A model generated the notes under the pieces. That model was not told the DNA's origin, ran no database searches, and saw nothing but the letters and a program-made list of their open reading frames with translations. Shown here one piece after another: positions 45,937-53,774 of a DNA stretch of 55,440 nt; the stretch's first letter is position 1, and each line of letters opens with the position of its first letter. This DNA comes from Bacteroidaceae bacterium (GTDB lineage Bacteria; Bacteroidota; Bacteroidia; Bacteroidales; Bacteroidaceae). Position numbers and translations under genes: made by a program. The stretch lies in the NCBI GenBank assembly GCA_017646665.1, contig JAGCMB010000011.1, positions 1 through 55,440 of the forward strand, given 5' to 3'.

Positions 45937-46019
45937 CTCGCCTCAACTTTGCAAAGTGTGTAAAAATGCTAGTTGGCAAAATGACAGAATTTCATATAAT
46001 ATTATAATAAATTAATAAG

Positions 46020-46604
46020 ATGGATAAATTCAGCTATGGCCTGGGAATGGGAATTGGCCAAAATTTACTTTCAATGGGTGTTCAGGATATGAATGTTGAT
46101 GACTTCGTAAAGGCTCTTAAGGATGTGCTCACCGGTGAAAAGACCGAGATGTCACATTCCGAGGCCCAGTCGGTTGTCAACGAACATTTCCGCAAGTTGG
46201 CCGAAGCTGCCTACGAGCAGAACAAGGCTTGTGGCGAGTCTTTCCTTGCCAATAATGCAAAGAAAGAGGGCGTTACAGTGTTGCCAAGTGGATTGCAGTA
46301 TGAGGTGATTACCGCAGGTAACGGAAAGAAACCATCGGAAACAGACCGCGTGCAGTGTCACTATGAGGGTACACTCATTGATGGTACAGTGTTCGACAGC
46401 TCAATCAAGCGTGGTGAGCCCGCAGTGTTCGGTGTCAACCAGGTAATTAAGGGCTGGGTTGAGGCGTTGCAGCTAATGCAGGAGGGTGCAAAGTGGCGTC
46501 TATATATCCCATACGATATGGCATACGGTGAGCACGGTGCCGGTGAGATGATTCCTCCTTATAGCGCGCTTATCTTTGATGTTGAGCTCATCAAGGTTCT
46601 TTAA
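46020..46604 (+). CDS. FKBP-type peptidyl-prolyl isomerase, FklB-like
   Basis: A 194-residue isomerase with the two-part plan of FklB/FkpA. The helical N-terminal dimerisation domain (residues about 1-88: FSYGLGMGIGQNL, VDDFVKALKDVLTGE) is followed by a linker SGLQYEVITAGNG and a C-terminal FKBP domain. Active-site features are intact: CHYEGTLIDGTVFDSS, VIKGWVEALQLM, AYGEHGAGEMIPPYSALIFDVELI. No signal peptide is seen, so it is predicted cytoplasmic. It is followed 26 bp later by a second, membrane-anchored FKBP relative, and then by an Lrp regulator. Confidence 0.93.
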   Translation: MDKFSYGLGMGIGQNLLSMGVQDMNVDDFVKALKDVLTGEKTEMSHSEAQSVVNEHFRKLAEAAYEQNKACGESFLANNAKKEGVTVLPSGLQYEVITAGNGKKPSETDRVQCHYEGTLIDGTVFDSSIKRGEPAVFGVNQVIKGWVEALQLMQEGAKWRLYIPYDMAYGEHGAGEMIPPYSALIFDVELIKVL

Positions 46605-46630
46605 GGATTCGATAACAACAAAAAAGTACG

Positions 46631-47524
46631 ATGAAAACGGGAAAAAAAGCCATATTGGCAATTGTTGTGTTGCTGATAGTCTACCTGTTTGTAGGCTTGT
46701 GTTTTATGCCTCGTGAAAATGGGCATCGGGCATCCGCAGCAGCAAATGCCACAGGCAAAACAGCACTCGCTGACGGTGTGGTGTATCTGGCCAATGCGCA
46801 AGATTCAATATCATACGCTGTGAGTATGATTGTTGCCCGTGATATGCCACGCGCCATCAAGGAACTGGAAATTACTCCGGCCACCATGGAACTTTTTGTC
46901 AAGGGGCTATCCGATGCATTTCCAGTAGATACCTCTTCCAAGGCTCTGGCCTATGCTCACGGAGTAGTTGTCGGCGCATCCGCTATGGATATGTTTGATG
47001 AGGCCAGTTATGCAATATATCAGAGTGATACAACGCTAAAGGTCGACAGACGACTTTTTCTTGAAGGCCTTAAGGCAATGGCTCATGGCGACCATCGCAC
47101 GATGAGTGTCGATGCTGCTTACGACTATTACAACAGAATAATTTTCCGTCAGCCGAGTGAAGAGTTCATCGCAAAGAACAGCTCGCGTAATGGTGTGGAA
47201 ACACTTCCCGGTGGCGTGCAGGTGAAGATTGAACGTGCCGGAACCGGAGCTGTTGCAACCTTGGACAGCAAAGTCGGTTACATATATAAGGCTTCGTACA
47301 TAAACGGCAATCTTGTAGAGAGCTCGCGTGGCGAAGTGGTAGAGGCTGTCGTTGGCAGTCTGTTGCCCGGATTGACCGAGGTCTTTACAACACTTCCTGT
47401 CGGTACAAAGTGCAAGGCATATATCCCTTGGAAACTTGCCTATGGCGTAAGAGGAAGCAATAAGGTGCCGCCTTACAGTGCTCTCGTATATGATATTGAA
47501 ATCGTGAAAATCGTAAAGAAATAA
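46631..47524 (+). CDS. Membrane-anchored FKBP-like protein, probably inactive
   Basis: A 297-residue relative of the preceding protein. It starts with an uncleaved-looking hydrophobic helix (ILAIVVLLIVYLFVGLCF), so it is probably anchored in the inner membrane facing the periplasm. A helical N-terminal domain follows (about 55-180), then a C-terminal FKBP fold. In the latter the aligned active-site residues are altered: the FDSS aspartate position reads LVESS, and the VIKGW tryptophan becomes leucine in LLPGL. The scaffold motif AYGVRGSNKVPPYSALVYDIEI is retained. It may bind rather than isomerise its partner. The tandem arrangement suggests duplication followed by divergence. Confidence 0.86.
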   Translation: MKTGKKAILAIVVLLIVYLFVGLCFMPRENGHRASAAANATGKTALADGVVYLANAQDSISYAVSMIVARDMPRAIKELEITPATMELFVKGLSDAFPVDTSSKALAYAHGVVVGASAMDMFDEASYAIYQSDTTLKVDRRLFLEGLKAMAHGDHRTMSVDAAYDYYNRIIFRQPSEEFIAKNSSRNGVETLPGGVQVKIERAGTGAVATLDSKVGYIYKASYINGNLVESSRGEVVEAVVGSLLPGLTEVFTTLPVGTKCKAYIPWKLAYGVRGSNKVPPYSALVYDIEIVKIVKK

Positions 47525-47554
47525 CAAACACAACTTCTTATAACCAATTACAAT

Positions 47555-48022
47555 ATGAAAAACTTAGAATGTAAAGTAGATGCTCTTGACCTGAAAATAT
47601 TGAGTATAATTTCAAAAGATGCCCGAATTCCCTTCCGCAACGTTGCCGAGTTATGTGGAGTTTCACGAGCTGCAATTCATTTGCGTGTGCAGCACCTCAT
47701 TGATATGGGCATTATCTCTGGCTCTTGCTACGAAATAGATGTACGTCGTTTGGGTTACAAGACTTGTACATATATTGGAATACGTCTTGAACGCGGTTCA
47801 ATGTACAAGGAGGTCGTTGAGCGTCTGCGCGAGATTCCCGAGGTGGTTGAGTGCTGTTATACAACTGGCCCTTACTCAATCCTTGCAAAGATGTACTCTA
47901 ATGATAATGAGCATCTTATGCAGTTGCTTAACGGCAGAGTGCAGGAAATTCCGGGTGTGGTAAGTACTGAGACTATGATTGTGCTTGCACACAGTATCAA
48001 GCGCAATATGCCAATGGAATGA
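47555..48022 (+). CDS. Lrp/AsnC family transcriptional regulator
   Basis: A 155-residue regulator. The N-terminal winged helix-turn-helix is DLKILSIISKDARIPFRNVAELCGVSRAAIHLRVQHL (residues about 10-48), followed by GIISGSCYEID. The C-terminal RAM domain (about 65-150), with MYKEVVERLREIPEVVECCYTTGPYSI, binds amino-acid-like effectors and makes octamers in the family. It is 30 bp behind the FKBP gene and ends before a strong terminator, so it is likely part of that operon. Its targets are unknown; the peptidase fusion gene immediately downstream would be a natural candidate. Confidence 0.93.
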   Translation: MKNLECKVDALDLKILSIISKDARIPFRNVAELCGVSRAAIHLRVQHLIDMGIISGSCYEIDVRRLGYKTCTYIGIRLERGSMYKEVVERLREIPEVVECCYTTGPYSILAKMYSNDNEHLMQLLNGRVQEIPGVVSTETMIVLAHSIKRNMPME

Positions 48023-48044
48023 TAGTGTTCCCGATTATAGAATC

Positions 48045-48078
48045 AACACCCGTGTTATATTAGTGCGGGTGTTTTTTA
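48045..48078 (+). terminator. Terminator after the Lrp-type gene
   Basis: AACACCCG (48045-48052) pairs with CGGGTGTT (48066-48073), followed by TTTTATTT. It ends only about 12 nt before the start codon of the next gene. Confidence 0.75.
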
Positions 48079-48090
48079 TTTATAGAATAT

Positions 48091-49851
48091 ATGCCAACGA
48101 ATAAATTTGATGTAGAAGGAGAGTTCCGCGCACTCCACACTGTTTATCCCTCCTGTAGCCGTCGCCCTGTGATTGGTATCACTGCCAATTTTTCCGACGG
48201 AAAGGCTACTCTTGCCGAGGCTTATTACCGTTCGGTGCTCGAAGCCGGTGGAGTGCCATTGCTCATTCCGCCTTATGCCGAACGTGAAGCATTGATTGAA
48301 ACGCTTTCACACATTGACGCCCTGTTGCTCACCGGTGGTGCCGACATAGACCCCCGTTATATGTGTGAAGAACCCGACTATTCGCTTCTGCACACCATAA
48401 ACCCTGCTCGCGACGAGCAGGAGCTGTTGTTGGCGCGTCTTGCTGATGCCCGTTCACTGCCCATTCTCGGAATTTGCCGTGGCGTGCAGGTGATAGCCGC
48501 TGCTTTTGGCGGTTCGGTGCATCAAGATATATATGCATCTTTAGGCTCACAGCTGCTATCACACGACCAGGAGCCTGTAGAGCGTGGCATTGCAACGCAC
48601 GATGTCTTGATTGTTCCGGATAGTTTGCTATATCGCATTTTTGGTAAAGAACGTCTTGCGGTGAATACATTTCATCATCAGGCGGTGAGCCGTGTACCGC
48701 AGGGCTTTAAGGTTGTAGCCAACTCGCCCGACGGTGTCATTGAGGGTATGGAGGCTGTCGACGGGCGCAGTATAATGGGAGTACAATGGCATCCCGAATC
48801 ATTCATAATGAACGGCGATGAAACAATGATGCCGCTTTTTCGTTGGCTCGTGGATGAGGCTATGCTCTATAACCGTGTAACAGAGCTGCATAAAGGTATG
48901 CTGACCATAGATTCGCATTGCGACACGCCAATGCTGTCAAATACAGGCTATCGCCTTTGCTGTCGTGACGATGCGGCACTTGTCGACCTGCATAAGATGT
49001 CCGAGGGCTTGCTCGATGCAACGACAATGGTTGCATATATCCCGCAAGGAGCACGCGACGACGAGTCGTTGAAACAGGCAAAGATAAAGGCTGACACGCT
49101 GCTTGATTGGGTTATTTCCGAGGTTGCCGGGAATGTGTCTTATATATCATTGTGCAGTACTCCTTGTGAGCTATATGGGTTGAAAGCACAAGGTAAGCGT
49201 GCAATAATGCTTGGTGTCGAGAATGGTTACGCAATAGGTCGCGATTTGTCCAATATTGAACGTTTGCGCCAAAAGGGAGTTGTCTATATGACATTGTGCC
49301 ACAATGGCGACAACGATATCTGTGACTCGGCACGCGGAAATGCCGAGCACGGTGGCCTGAGTGCTTTGGGACGTGAGGCTGTGTGTGAAATGAATCGTGT
49401 CGGAATGATGATTGACCTCTCGCACGCGGCAGAAAGTACCTTCTGGCAGGTTCTTGAATGTAGTAAAAAACCTGTTGTCTGTTCCCATTCATCGTGTCGG
49501 GCGCTTTGCGACCATCCACGTAACCTCACCGATGAACAGATGCGTGCATTGGCTGCAAAGGGTGGAGTTGTGCAGGTGACGATGTATAGCGGCTTTTTGC
49601 GCAAGGATGGCGAGGCAACGCTTGACGATTTCTTGTGTCATTTGCAGCACGCGATAGATGTTGCCGGCATTGACCATGTTGGAATAGGTACCGACTTTGA
49701 CGGTGATGGAAAGGTGGTCGGCTGTTCTTCGGCTTCGCAACTGCGCAATGTAACCCGTGAACTATTGCGTCGTGGTTTCAGTGAAGCTGATATAGAGAAA
49801 ATATGGGGCGGTAACTGGTTGAGGGTAATGAAACAGGTACAGGATGTTTAA
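48091..49851 (+). CDS. Fused C26 glutamine amidohydrolase and M19 dipeptidase
   Basis: A 586-residue cytoplasmic two-domain protein. Residues about 25-260 are a class I glutamine-amidotransferase-like peptidase (PuuD/C26, gamma-glutamyl-GABA hydrolase type): GGADIDPRY, nucleophile Cys129 in ILGICRGVQV, then His234 and Glu236 in VQWHPESF. Residues about 270-585 are an M19 membrane-dipeptidase (renal type) domain: zinc site DSHCDTP (His276, Asp278), GVENGYAIG, IDLSHAAE, CSHSSCRALCDHPRN and IGTDFDGDG. Both catalytic sites look complete. The fusion suggests consecutive steps on gamma-glutamyl and dipeptide compounds, for instance glutathione-like or peptidoglycan-derived peptides; this is inference. 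Start chosen at the first ATG, close to the domain border. Confidence 0.9.
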   Translation: MPTNKFDVEGEFRALHTVYPSCSRRPVIGITANFSDGKATLAEAYYRSVLEAGGVPLLIPPYAEREALIETLSHIDALLLTGGADIDPRYMCEEPDYSLLHTINPARDEQELLLARLADARSLPILGICRGVQVIAAAFGGSVHQDIYASLGSQLLSHDQEPVERGIATHDVLIVPDSLLYRIFGKERLAVNTFHHQAVSRVPQGFKVVANSPDGVIEGMEAVDGRSIMGVQWHPESFIMNGDETMMPLFRWLVDEAMLYNRVTELHKGMLTIDSHCDTPMLSNTGYRLCCRDDAALVDLHKMSEGLLDATTMVAYIPQGARDDESLKQAKIKADTLLDWVISEVAGNVSYISLCSTPCELYGLKAQGKRAIMLGVENGYAIGRDLSNIERLRQKGVVYMTLCHNGDNDICDSARGNAEHGGLSALGREAVCEMNRVGMMIDLSHAAESTFWQVLECSKKPVVCSHSSCRALCDHPRNLTDEQMRALAAKGGVVQVTMYSGFLRKDGEATLDDFLCHLQHAIDVAGIDHVGIGTDFDGDGKVVGCSSASQLRNVTRELLRRGFSEADIEKIWGGNWLRVMKQVQDV

Positions 49852-49866
49852 AACTCCTTGTAGTAT

Positions 49867-49912
49867 AATAAATCAAATAGGCAACCATTGACGGTTGCCT
49901 ATTTGATTTATT
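49867..49912. terminator. Bidirectional terminator
   Basis: A perfect 20-bp stem (49867-49886 with 49893-49912), loop ATTGAC, GC-rich at the loop (TAGGCAACC/GGTTGCCTA) and A/T-rich outside. It separates the convergent fusion and S46 peptidase genes. Confidence 0.88.
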
Positions 49913-49929
49913 ATGTGAATATCGTTATG

Positions 49930-52065
49930 TTACTTGACGATGTTCATCTCCTCAATGAGGCGTTTACAGTTACCGAGCTTGTCGATTACGAAGAGTACGT
50001 AGCGGATGTCGACGTTGATGCAACGTTGTAGGTTGTCGTCGAAGTTGATGTCGCCGCTGAGTGACTCCCAGTTTCCGTCGAATGCAAGGCCGATGAGTTC
50101 ACCACGTGCGTTGAGCACACCGCTACCGCTGTTACCGCCGGTGATGTCGTTGGTTGTGAGGAACGCAACAGGCATTTCGCCGTTTGGCAATGCATACTGG
50201 CCAAAATCCTTTGCCTCGTAAAGTTCCTTCAAACGTGCAGGCACGATGAACTCGCTGTTTGTTGGGTCTTCTTTCTCCATTACACCCTTGAGAGTTGTGT
50301 AGTAGTTGTATGTTACACCGTCTTTAGGGCTATATGGCTTCACGTTACCATATGTCAGACGCATTGTAAAGTTGGCATCGGGATATACAGGACCGTTTGT
50401 CATCTCCATCAAACCCTTGAGGTATGTCTTGTGGAGCGGATTGATTACCTTAGCAAGCTCTGCATTCTTTGCTGCCAATGCTCTGTATGTCCTGAAGACT
50501 GCAGCACGCAACTGCATTGCAGGGTCTTTCTCGAACTTCTTTGCCGATGGCTTCTTCATGAAGCTGTCGAAGTTCTTCTTGTTTGCAAGGATTGAGTTGT
50601 TGTAAACATGGTCAATGTACTTCTCGAGGTTGCCCTTGTACTTTGCATACATCTCGTTGAGGTAAGCGTCGCGCTCCTCGGGTTGTGTAAGGCTGAAGTA
50701 GAGTGGGAGAACCTCCTTGGCGATACGACGGTCAATCTCGTGGTCGTAGTCGCGGTTGTGAAGCCAGTTGTAGAATGAGTTCATCTGATCCTGTGTCAGT
50801 TTAGGATCGCTGAACATGTTGGCCTCCTTATAGAGGTTGCGCTGTACGAACTCGACGCAGCTTATGAGCTCTGTTGCAAGTGTTGTGAGGTATGTGGTGC
50901 GGTTTGCATCCTCAACCCATGCGTTGATTTTCTCAACTACATCAACATACTCGTTTTTGTTGTTCTGTTGTGCCCAAGCCTTGAAAGCAGCCTCTTTGGC
51001 AAGCTTTGTCTCAACAACCTTGTTGTCAACAATGGCCTTGTTCATACCGATAGAGTTCTTCCAGTAGTTGCTTATGCGTGCCTGTTTGTTGGCATATCTG
51101 ATTGCGATGTCCTCGCTCTTTGCCATCTCTTCGCGTATGATTTTCAAAGTAACGTCGCGCATTGCAATGCGTGGCTCGTTCTCCTGGAACATTCTCTGCT
51201 TCACCTCGTCGCCTGTGAGGTAGCGCGATGTGCTGCCGGGGAATCCCATAATCATTGCATAATCGTTTGGCTCGAAGCCGGCGAGCGAAATGCTAAGGAA
51301 TTTTGGAGTGCTCAAAGGAACGTTTTCCTTGCTGTATGCCGCAGGGTTACCGTCCTTGTCACCATAGATGCGGAATACCGAGAAATCGCCTGTATGGCGT
51401 GGCCACATCCAGTTGTCGGTTTCGCCACCGAACTTACCGATAGAGTTTGGAGGTGTTGCAACAAGGCGTACGTCGGTATACTTCTTGTAGTATACGAGGT
51501 AATATTTGTTACCCTCGAAGTATGGGAGCAACTGTGGATACATATGCTCCTTGCCCTCGATATTGTCGGCCTCAAAGAGTTCCTTGCCAATTGCTGCAAG
51601 AGCATCGCGTTGGAACGAAGCCTCTTCGCTCAGACTGCCATTGGCAATGCGATTGTTGATTTCGTCTGTAACGTCTTTAATCTCCTTTACGAATGTGAAA
51701 GCGATGCCGTTGCAGGGCAACTCCTCCTCATAGCTCTGACTCCAGAAACCGTTGTGCAGATAGTTGTGCTCAACAGTACTCAGTTGCTGGATGAAACTGA
51801 AACCGCAATGGTGGTTGGTTACAACAAGACCGTTGGGTGAAACGACCTCACCGGTACAGCCACCTCCAAAGATACCGATGGCATCTTTCAATGATGGAGC
51901 TTCAGGTGAATAGATTTCGTCAACTGATATCTGCAATCCCGCTTCGGCCATCTTGTCCTTGAGGTTCTGCTGGCGCATCAACTGTAGCAACCACATACCC
52001 TCGTCGGCCATAGCCTGTGGAGTGATAAGCACTGTCAAGAGCAGTGCTGACAAGAATTTTTTCAT
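49930..52065 (-). CDS. S46 family dipeptidyl-peptidase, DPP7-like
   Basis: A 711-residue secreted serine peptidase that releases dipeptides from N-termini, feeding amino-acid fermentation. The signal peptide ends ITPQAMAD. The catalytic histidine lies in VTNHHCGF (His86) and the likely aspartate in RHTGDFSVFRIY. The serine is in TGGNSGSGVLN (about residue 650). An alpha-helical cap occupies the middle. After the serine, LAFDGNWESLSGDI carries Gly where DPP11 enzymes have Arg, so preference for hydrophobic residues at P1 (DPP7) rather than Asp/Glu is predicted. It follows plsC by 18 bp and is probably co-transcribed with it. Confidence 0.94.
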   Translation of the reverse strand: MKKFLSALLLTVLITPQAMADEGMWLLQLMRQQNLKDKMAEAGLQISVDEIYSPEAPSLKDAIGIFGGGCTGEVVSPNGLVVTNHHCGFSFIQQLSTVEHNYLHNGFWSQSYEEELPCNGIAFTFVKEIKDVTDEINNRIANGSLSEEASFQRDALAAIGKELFEADNIEGKEHMYPQLLPYFEGNKYYLVYYKKYTDVRLVATPPNSIGKFGGETDNWMWPRHTGDFSVFRIYGDKDGNPAAYSKENVPLSTPKFLSISLAGFEPNDYAMIMGFPGSTSRYLTGDEVKQRMFQENEPRIAMRDVTLKIIREEMAKSEDIAIRYANKQARISNYWKNSIGMNKAIVDNKVVETKLAKEAAFKAWAQQNNKNEYVDVVEKINAWVEDANRTTYLTTLATELISCVEFVQRNLYKEANMFSDPKLTQDQMNSFYNWLHNRDYDHEIDRRIAKEVLPLYFSLTQPEERDAYLNEMYAKYKGNLEKYIDHVYNNSILANKKNFDSFMKKPSAKKFEKDPAMQLRAAVFRTYRALAAKNAELAKVINPLHKTYLKGLMEMTNGPVYPDANFTMRLTYGNVKPYSPKDGVTYNYYTTLKGVMEKEDPTNSEFIVPARLKELYEAKDFGQYALPNGEMPVAFLTTNDITGGNSGSGVLNARGELIGLAFDGNWESLSGDINFDDNLQRCINVDIRYVLFVIDKLGNCKRLIEEMNIVK

Positions 52066-52083
52066 AGTGTTATTGATTTGAAT

Positions 52084-52827
52084 TTATTTGTTTTTATAAA
52101 GTGTATTTGCAACTACTGTTTCGGCCTCTTTCATCATACGCTCCACGTTCTCGCTGTCGCGGCCGTTGCACTCGATGGGTGCGTGGAATGTCAATGTTAC
52201 AGGTGACCAATGGAAACATTTGCAGCCTTTGGGGAGAATGTTGTATGCACCGTCGATGGTAATGGGGATGATGGGCTTCTGTGTCATATTGGCAATTACA
52301 AAAGCGCCTTTCTTGAATTTGCCCATCTTGCCGTTGCGGCATCGTGTACCTTCGGGGAATATACCCAAGGATGCACCGCTCTTTAAAGTGTTGATTGACT
52401 TGCGCAACAAATCCTTCTGTGGAGTGTCGCGGTTTACAAAGATATGTCCGGTGTCCTCACAGGCTTTGCCTAGCAGAGGCATCTTGCGCAATGAGTCCTT
52501 CATAATCCACTTGAAACGCTTGCAGATGTAGCCATACATGACGAAAATGTCGAACATTCCTTGATGATTGGCCACGAATATGTAATTCTGGTCTTTCTTC
52601 ACGTATTTGTCACGGTCGACCACTTTTACGGGAATAAGAAAAATCCAACAGGTGAGTTTGCACCATATTACCGCAGGAGCGTGGTCGGCATTCTTTATCT
52701 TTAAGAAATGTCCGAAAATTTCTATTATTATCGCTGTGATGCCAACAACAATGAACGCGGCCCACCAGGCAAAAAGTGCCTGATATAGGACGTAGAGCGG
52801 ATGGAGAATTTTTCTTAACATAGACAA
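52084..52827 (-). CDS. plsC: 1-acyl-sn-glycerol-3-phosphate acyltransferase
   Basis: A 247-residue membrane-bound acyltransferase that makes phosphatidic acid from lysophosphatidic acid. An N-terminal membrane helix (WWAAFIVVGITAIIIEIFG) precedes the catalytic HX4D motif NHQGMFD (His88, Asp93). The substrate motif FPEGTRCRNG comes at about residue 158, and KPIIPITIDGAYNILP is the fourth block. A nearby alternative start at 52821 is possible. It is not obviously related to the downstream S46 peptidase functionally, though spacing suggests one transcript. Confidence 0.93.
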   Translation of the reverse strand: MSMLRKILHPLYVLYQALFAWWAAFIVVGITAIIIEIFGHFLKIKNADHAPAVIWCKLTCWIFLIPVKVVDRDKYVKKDQNYIFVANHQGMFDIFVMYGYICKRFKWIMKDSLRKMPLLGKACEDTGHIFVNRDTPQKDLLRKSINTLKSGASLGIFPEGTRCRNGKMGKFKKGAFVIANMTQKPIIPITIDGAYNILPKGCKCFHWSPVTLTFHAPIECNGRDSENVERMMKEAETVVANTLYKNK

Positions 52828-52859
52828 AACTGTTTTATTAGTTGTTTTTATTTACGTTG

Positions 52860-52893
52860 TAAATATAGTGAATTTTTGCGGAATATTTTCAAA
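52860..52893 (-). promoter_or_regulatory. Weak candidate promoter of plsC
   Basis: On the minus strand TTTG (52893-52890), 22 bp, then TATATTTA (52867-52860), a one-base mismatch to TAnnTTTG. Leader about 30 nt. Confidence 0.25.
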
Positions 52894-52967
52894 TATTGGA
52901 CATTAAAGCCATAACAACTGTATATAATCTCCTCTTTTAGGTGTTTTACCGCAACGGTTTTGTGTTG

Positions 52968-53774
52968 TCAAATGTTTTTGACAAGGAATCGACTTACATT
53001 CTCAATGCTCATATTCCTGCGTTTGGCGTAATCCTTCAACTGTTCCTTGTCAATCTTGCCCACTGCAAAGTATTGTGCTGACGGATGCGCTATTATGAGT
53101 CCACACACACTTGCGTGAGGTGTCATAGCACCGTTTGGTGTGAGTGTGATACCGGCTTCACTTAAATGCAGTAGTTTGTCAATTGTGAAAATAATGCTTT
53201 GGTCTGGTAATGACGGGTAACCTACTGCGGGGCGTATGCCTTGGTTCTTTTCGGCGAGTAATTCTTCAATTGCCAAAATTTCATTCTGCGAATATCCCCA
53301 CAGCTCTTTTTCAGTGCGTACCTGCTTGTGCAGCAGTGTGGCGGTTGCTTCGGCAAGCCTGTCGGCCAATGTCTGCGAGAGTAGTCGCAAATAGTCGTCG
53401 TTGGTGTATTCGCTCCCGAAAGTGCTTTCAACACTTGTGGCAAATAATCCTATCCTGTCGTCTTGTGGCGATACGAAGTCGCTAAGGCATAGGTTGTATG
53501 CGCTCTCTATGCAATGTTGTTGGCGCAATAGAGGGAGTGCGACATCTTCAATTATGATATTGTCGTCATGACTTCTTGCATTGCAAAGGGCGAAGATTGC
53601 TGTTGTCTTGTACTTGCCGTCTATCTCGTCAAGCATTGCTTTGGCATCGTTTACAACCTCTTGTGCCGGCTGGCTACCTTTTGCAGTGGCAATACCCCAG
53701 GCGTGCAAGAAGTAACTCCAATCGATAAAAGGGGCTACATCCTTTATCCCATAATTAAAAATGAGCCTTTTCAT
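52968..53774 (-). CDS. Stand-alone MetH-type activation-domain protein
   Basis: A 268-residue cytoplasmic protein matching the C-terminal SAM-binding reactivation domain of cobalamin-dependent methionine synthase. The key match is GIRPAVGYPSLPD, preceded by LADRLAEATATLLHKQVRTEKELWGY and followed by HPSAQYFAVGKIDKEQLKDYAKRR. The N-terminal 100 residues (WSYFLHAWGIATA) also fit this domain. Catalytic modules of MetH (homocysteine-, folate- and B12-binding) are absent. It could reactivate a separate MetH or serve as an activation partner for another corrinoid enzyme; neither is present in the window. Its start codon overlaps the pyrC stop (ATGA), implying coupling. Confidence 0.88.
   Translation of the reverse strand: MKRLIFNYGIKDVAPFIDWSYFLHAWGIATAKGSQPAQEVVNDAKAMLDEIDGKYKTTAIFALCNARSHDDNIIIEDVALPLLRQQHCIESAYNLCLSDFVSPQDDRIGLFATSVESTFGSEYTNDDYLRLLSQTLADRLAEATATLLHKQVRTEKELWGYSQNEILAIEELLAEKNQGIRPAVGYPSLPDQSIIFTIDKLLHLSEAGITLTPNGAMTPHASVCGLIIAHPSAQYFAVGKIDKEQLKDYAKRRNMSIENVSRFLVKNI

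Larger units (their letters stand above)
45672..46019. other. Divergent intergenic region, porW operon / FKBP operon
   Basis: This A/T-rich 348-bp region holds a minus-strand -7 element (45723-45730) and a plus-strand promoter (45907-45936), listed separately. Two further TATTTTTG octamers on the plus strand (45823-45830, 45848-45855) fit TAnnTTTG. Downstream of the main plus promoter are a palindrome ACTTTGCAAAGT (45946-45957) and a TGGCA-N3-TGACA pair at about 45974-45986. No gene or RNA was recognised. Confidence 0.55.

Noticed and set aside
50968-51840. 290-aa plus-strand ORF inside the S46 peptidase gene
   Set aside because: Antisense to a peptidase with complete catalytic motifs; Val/Cys/Ala-rich shadow translation without structure.
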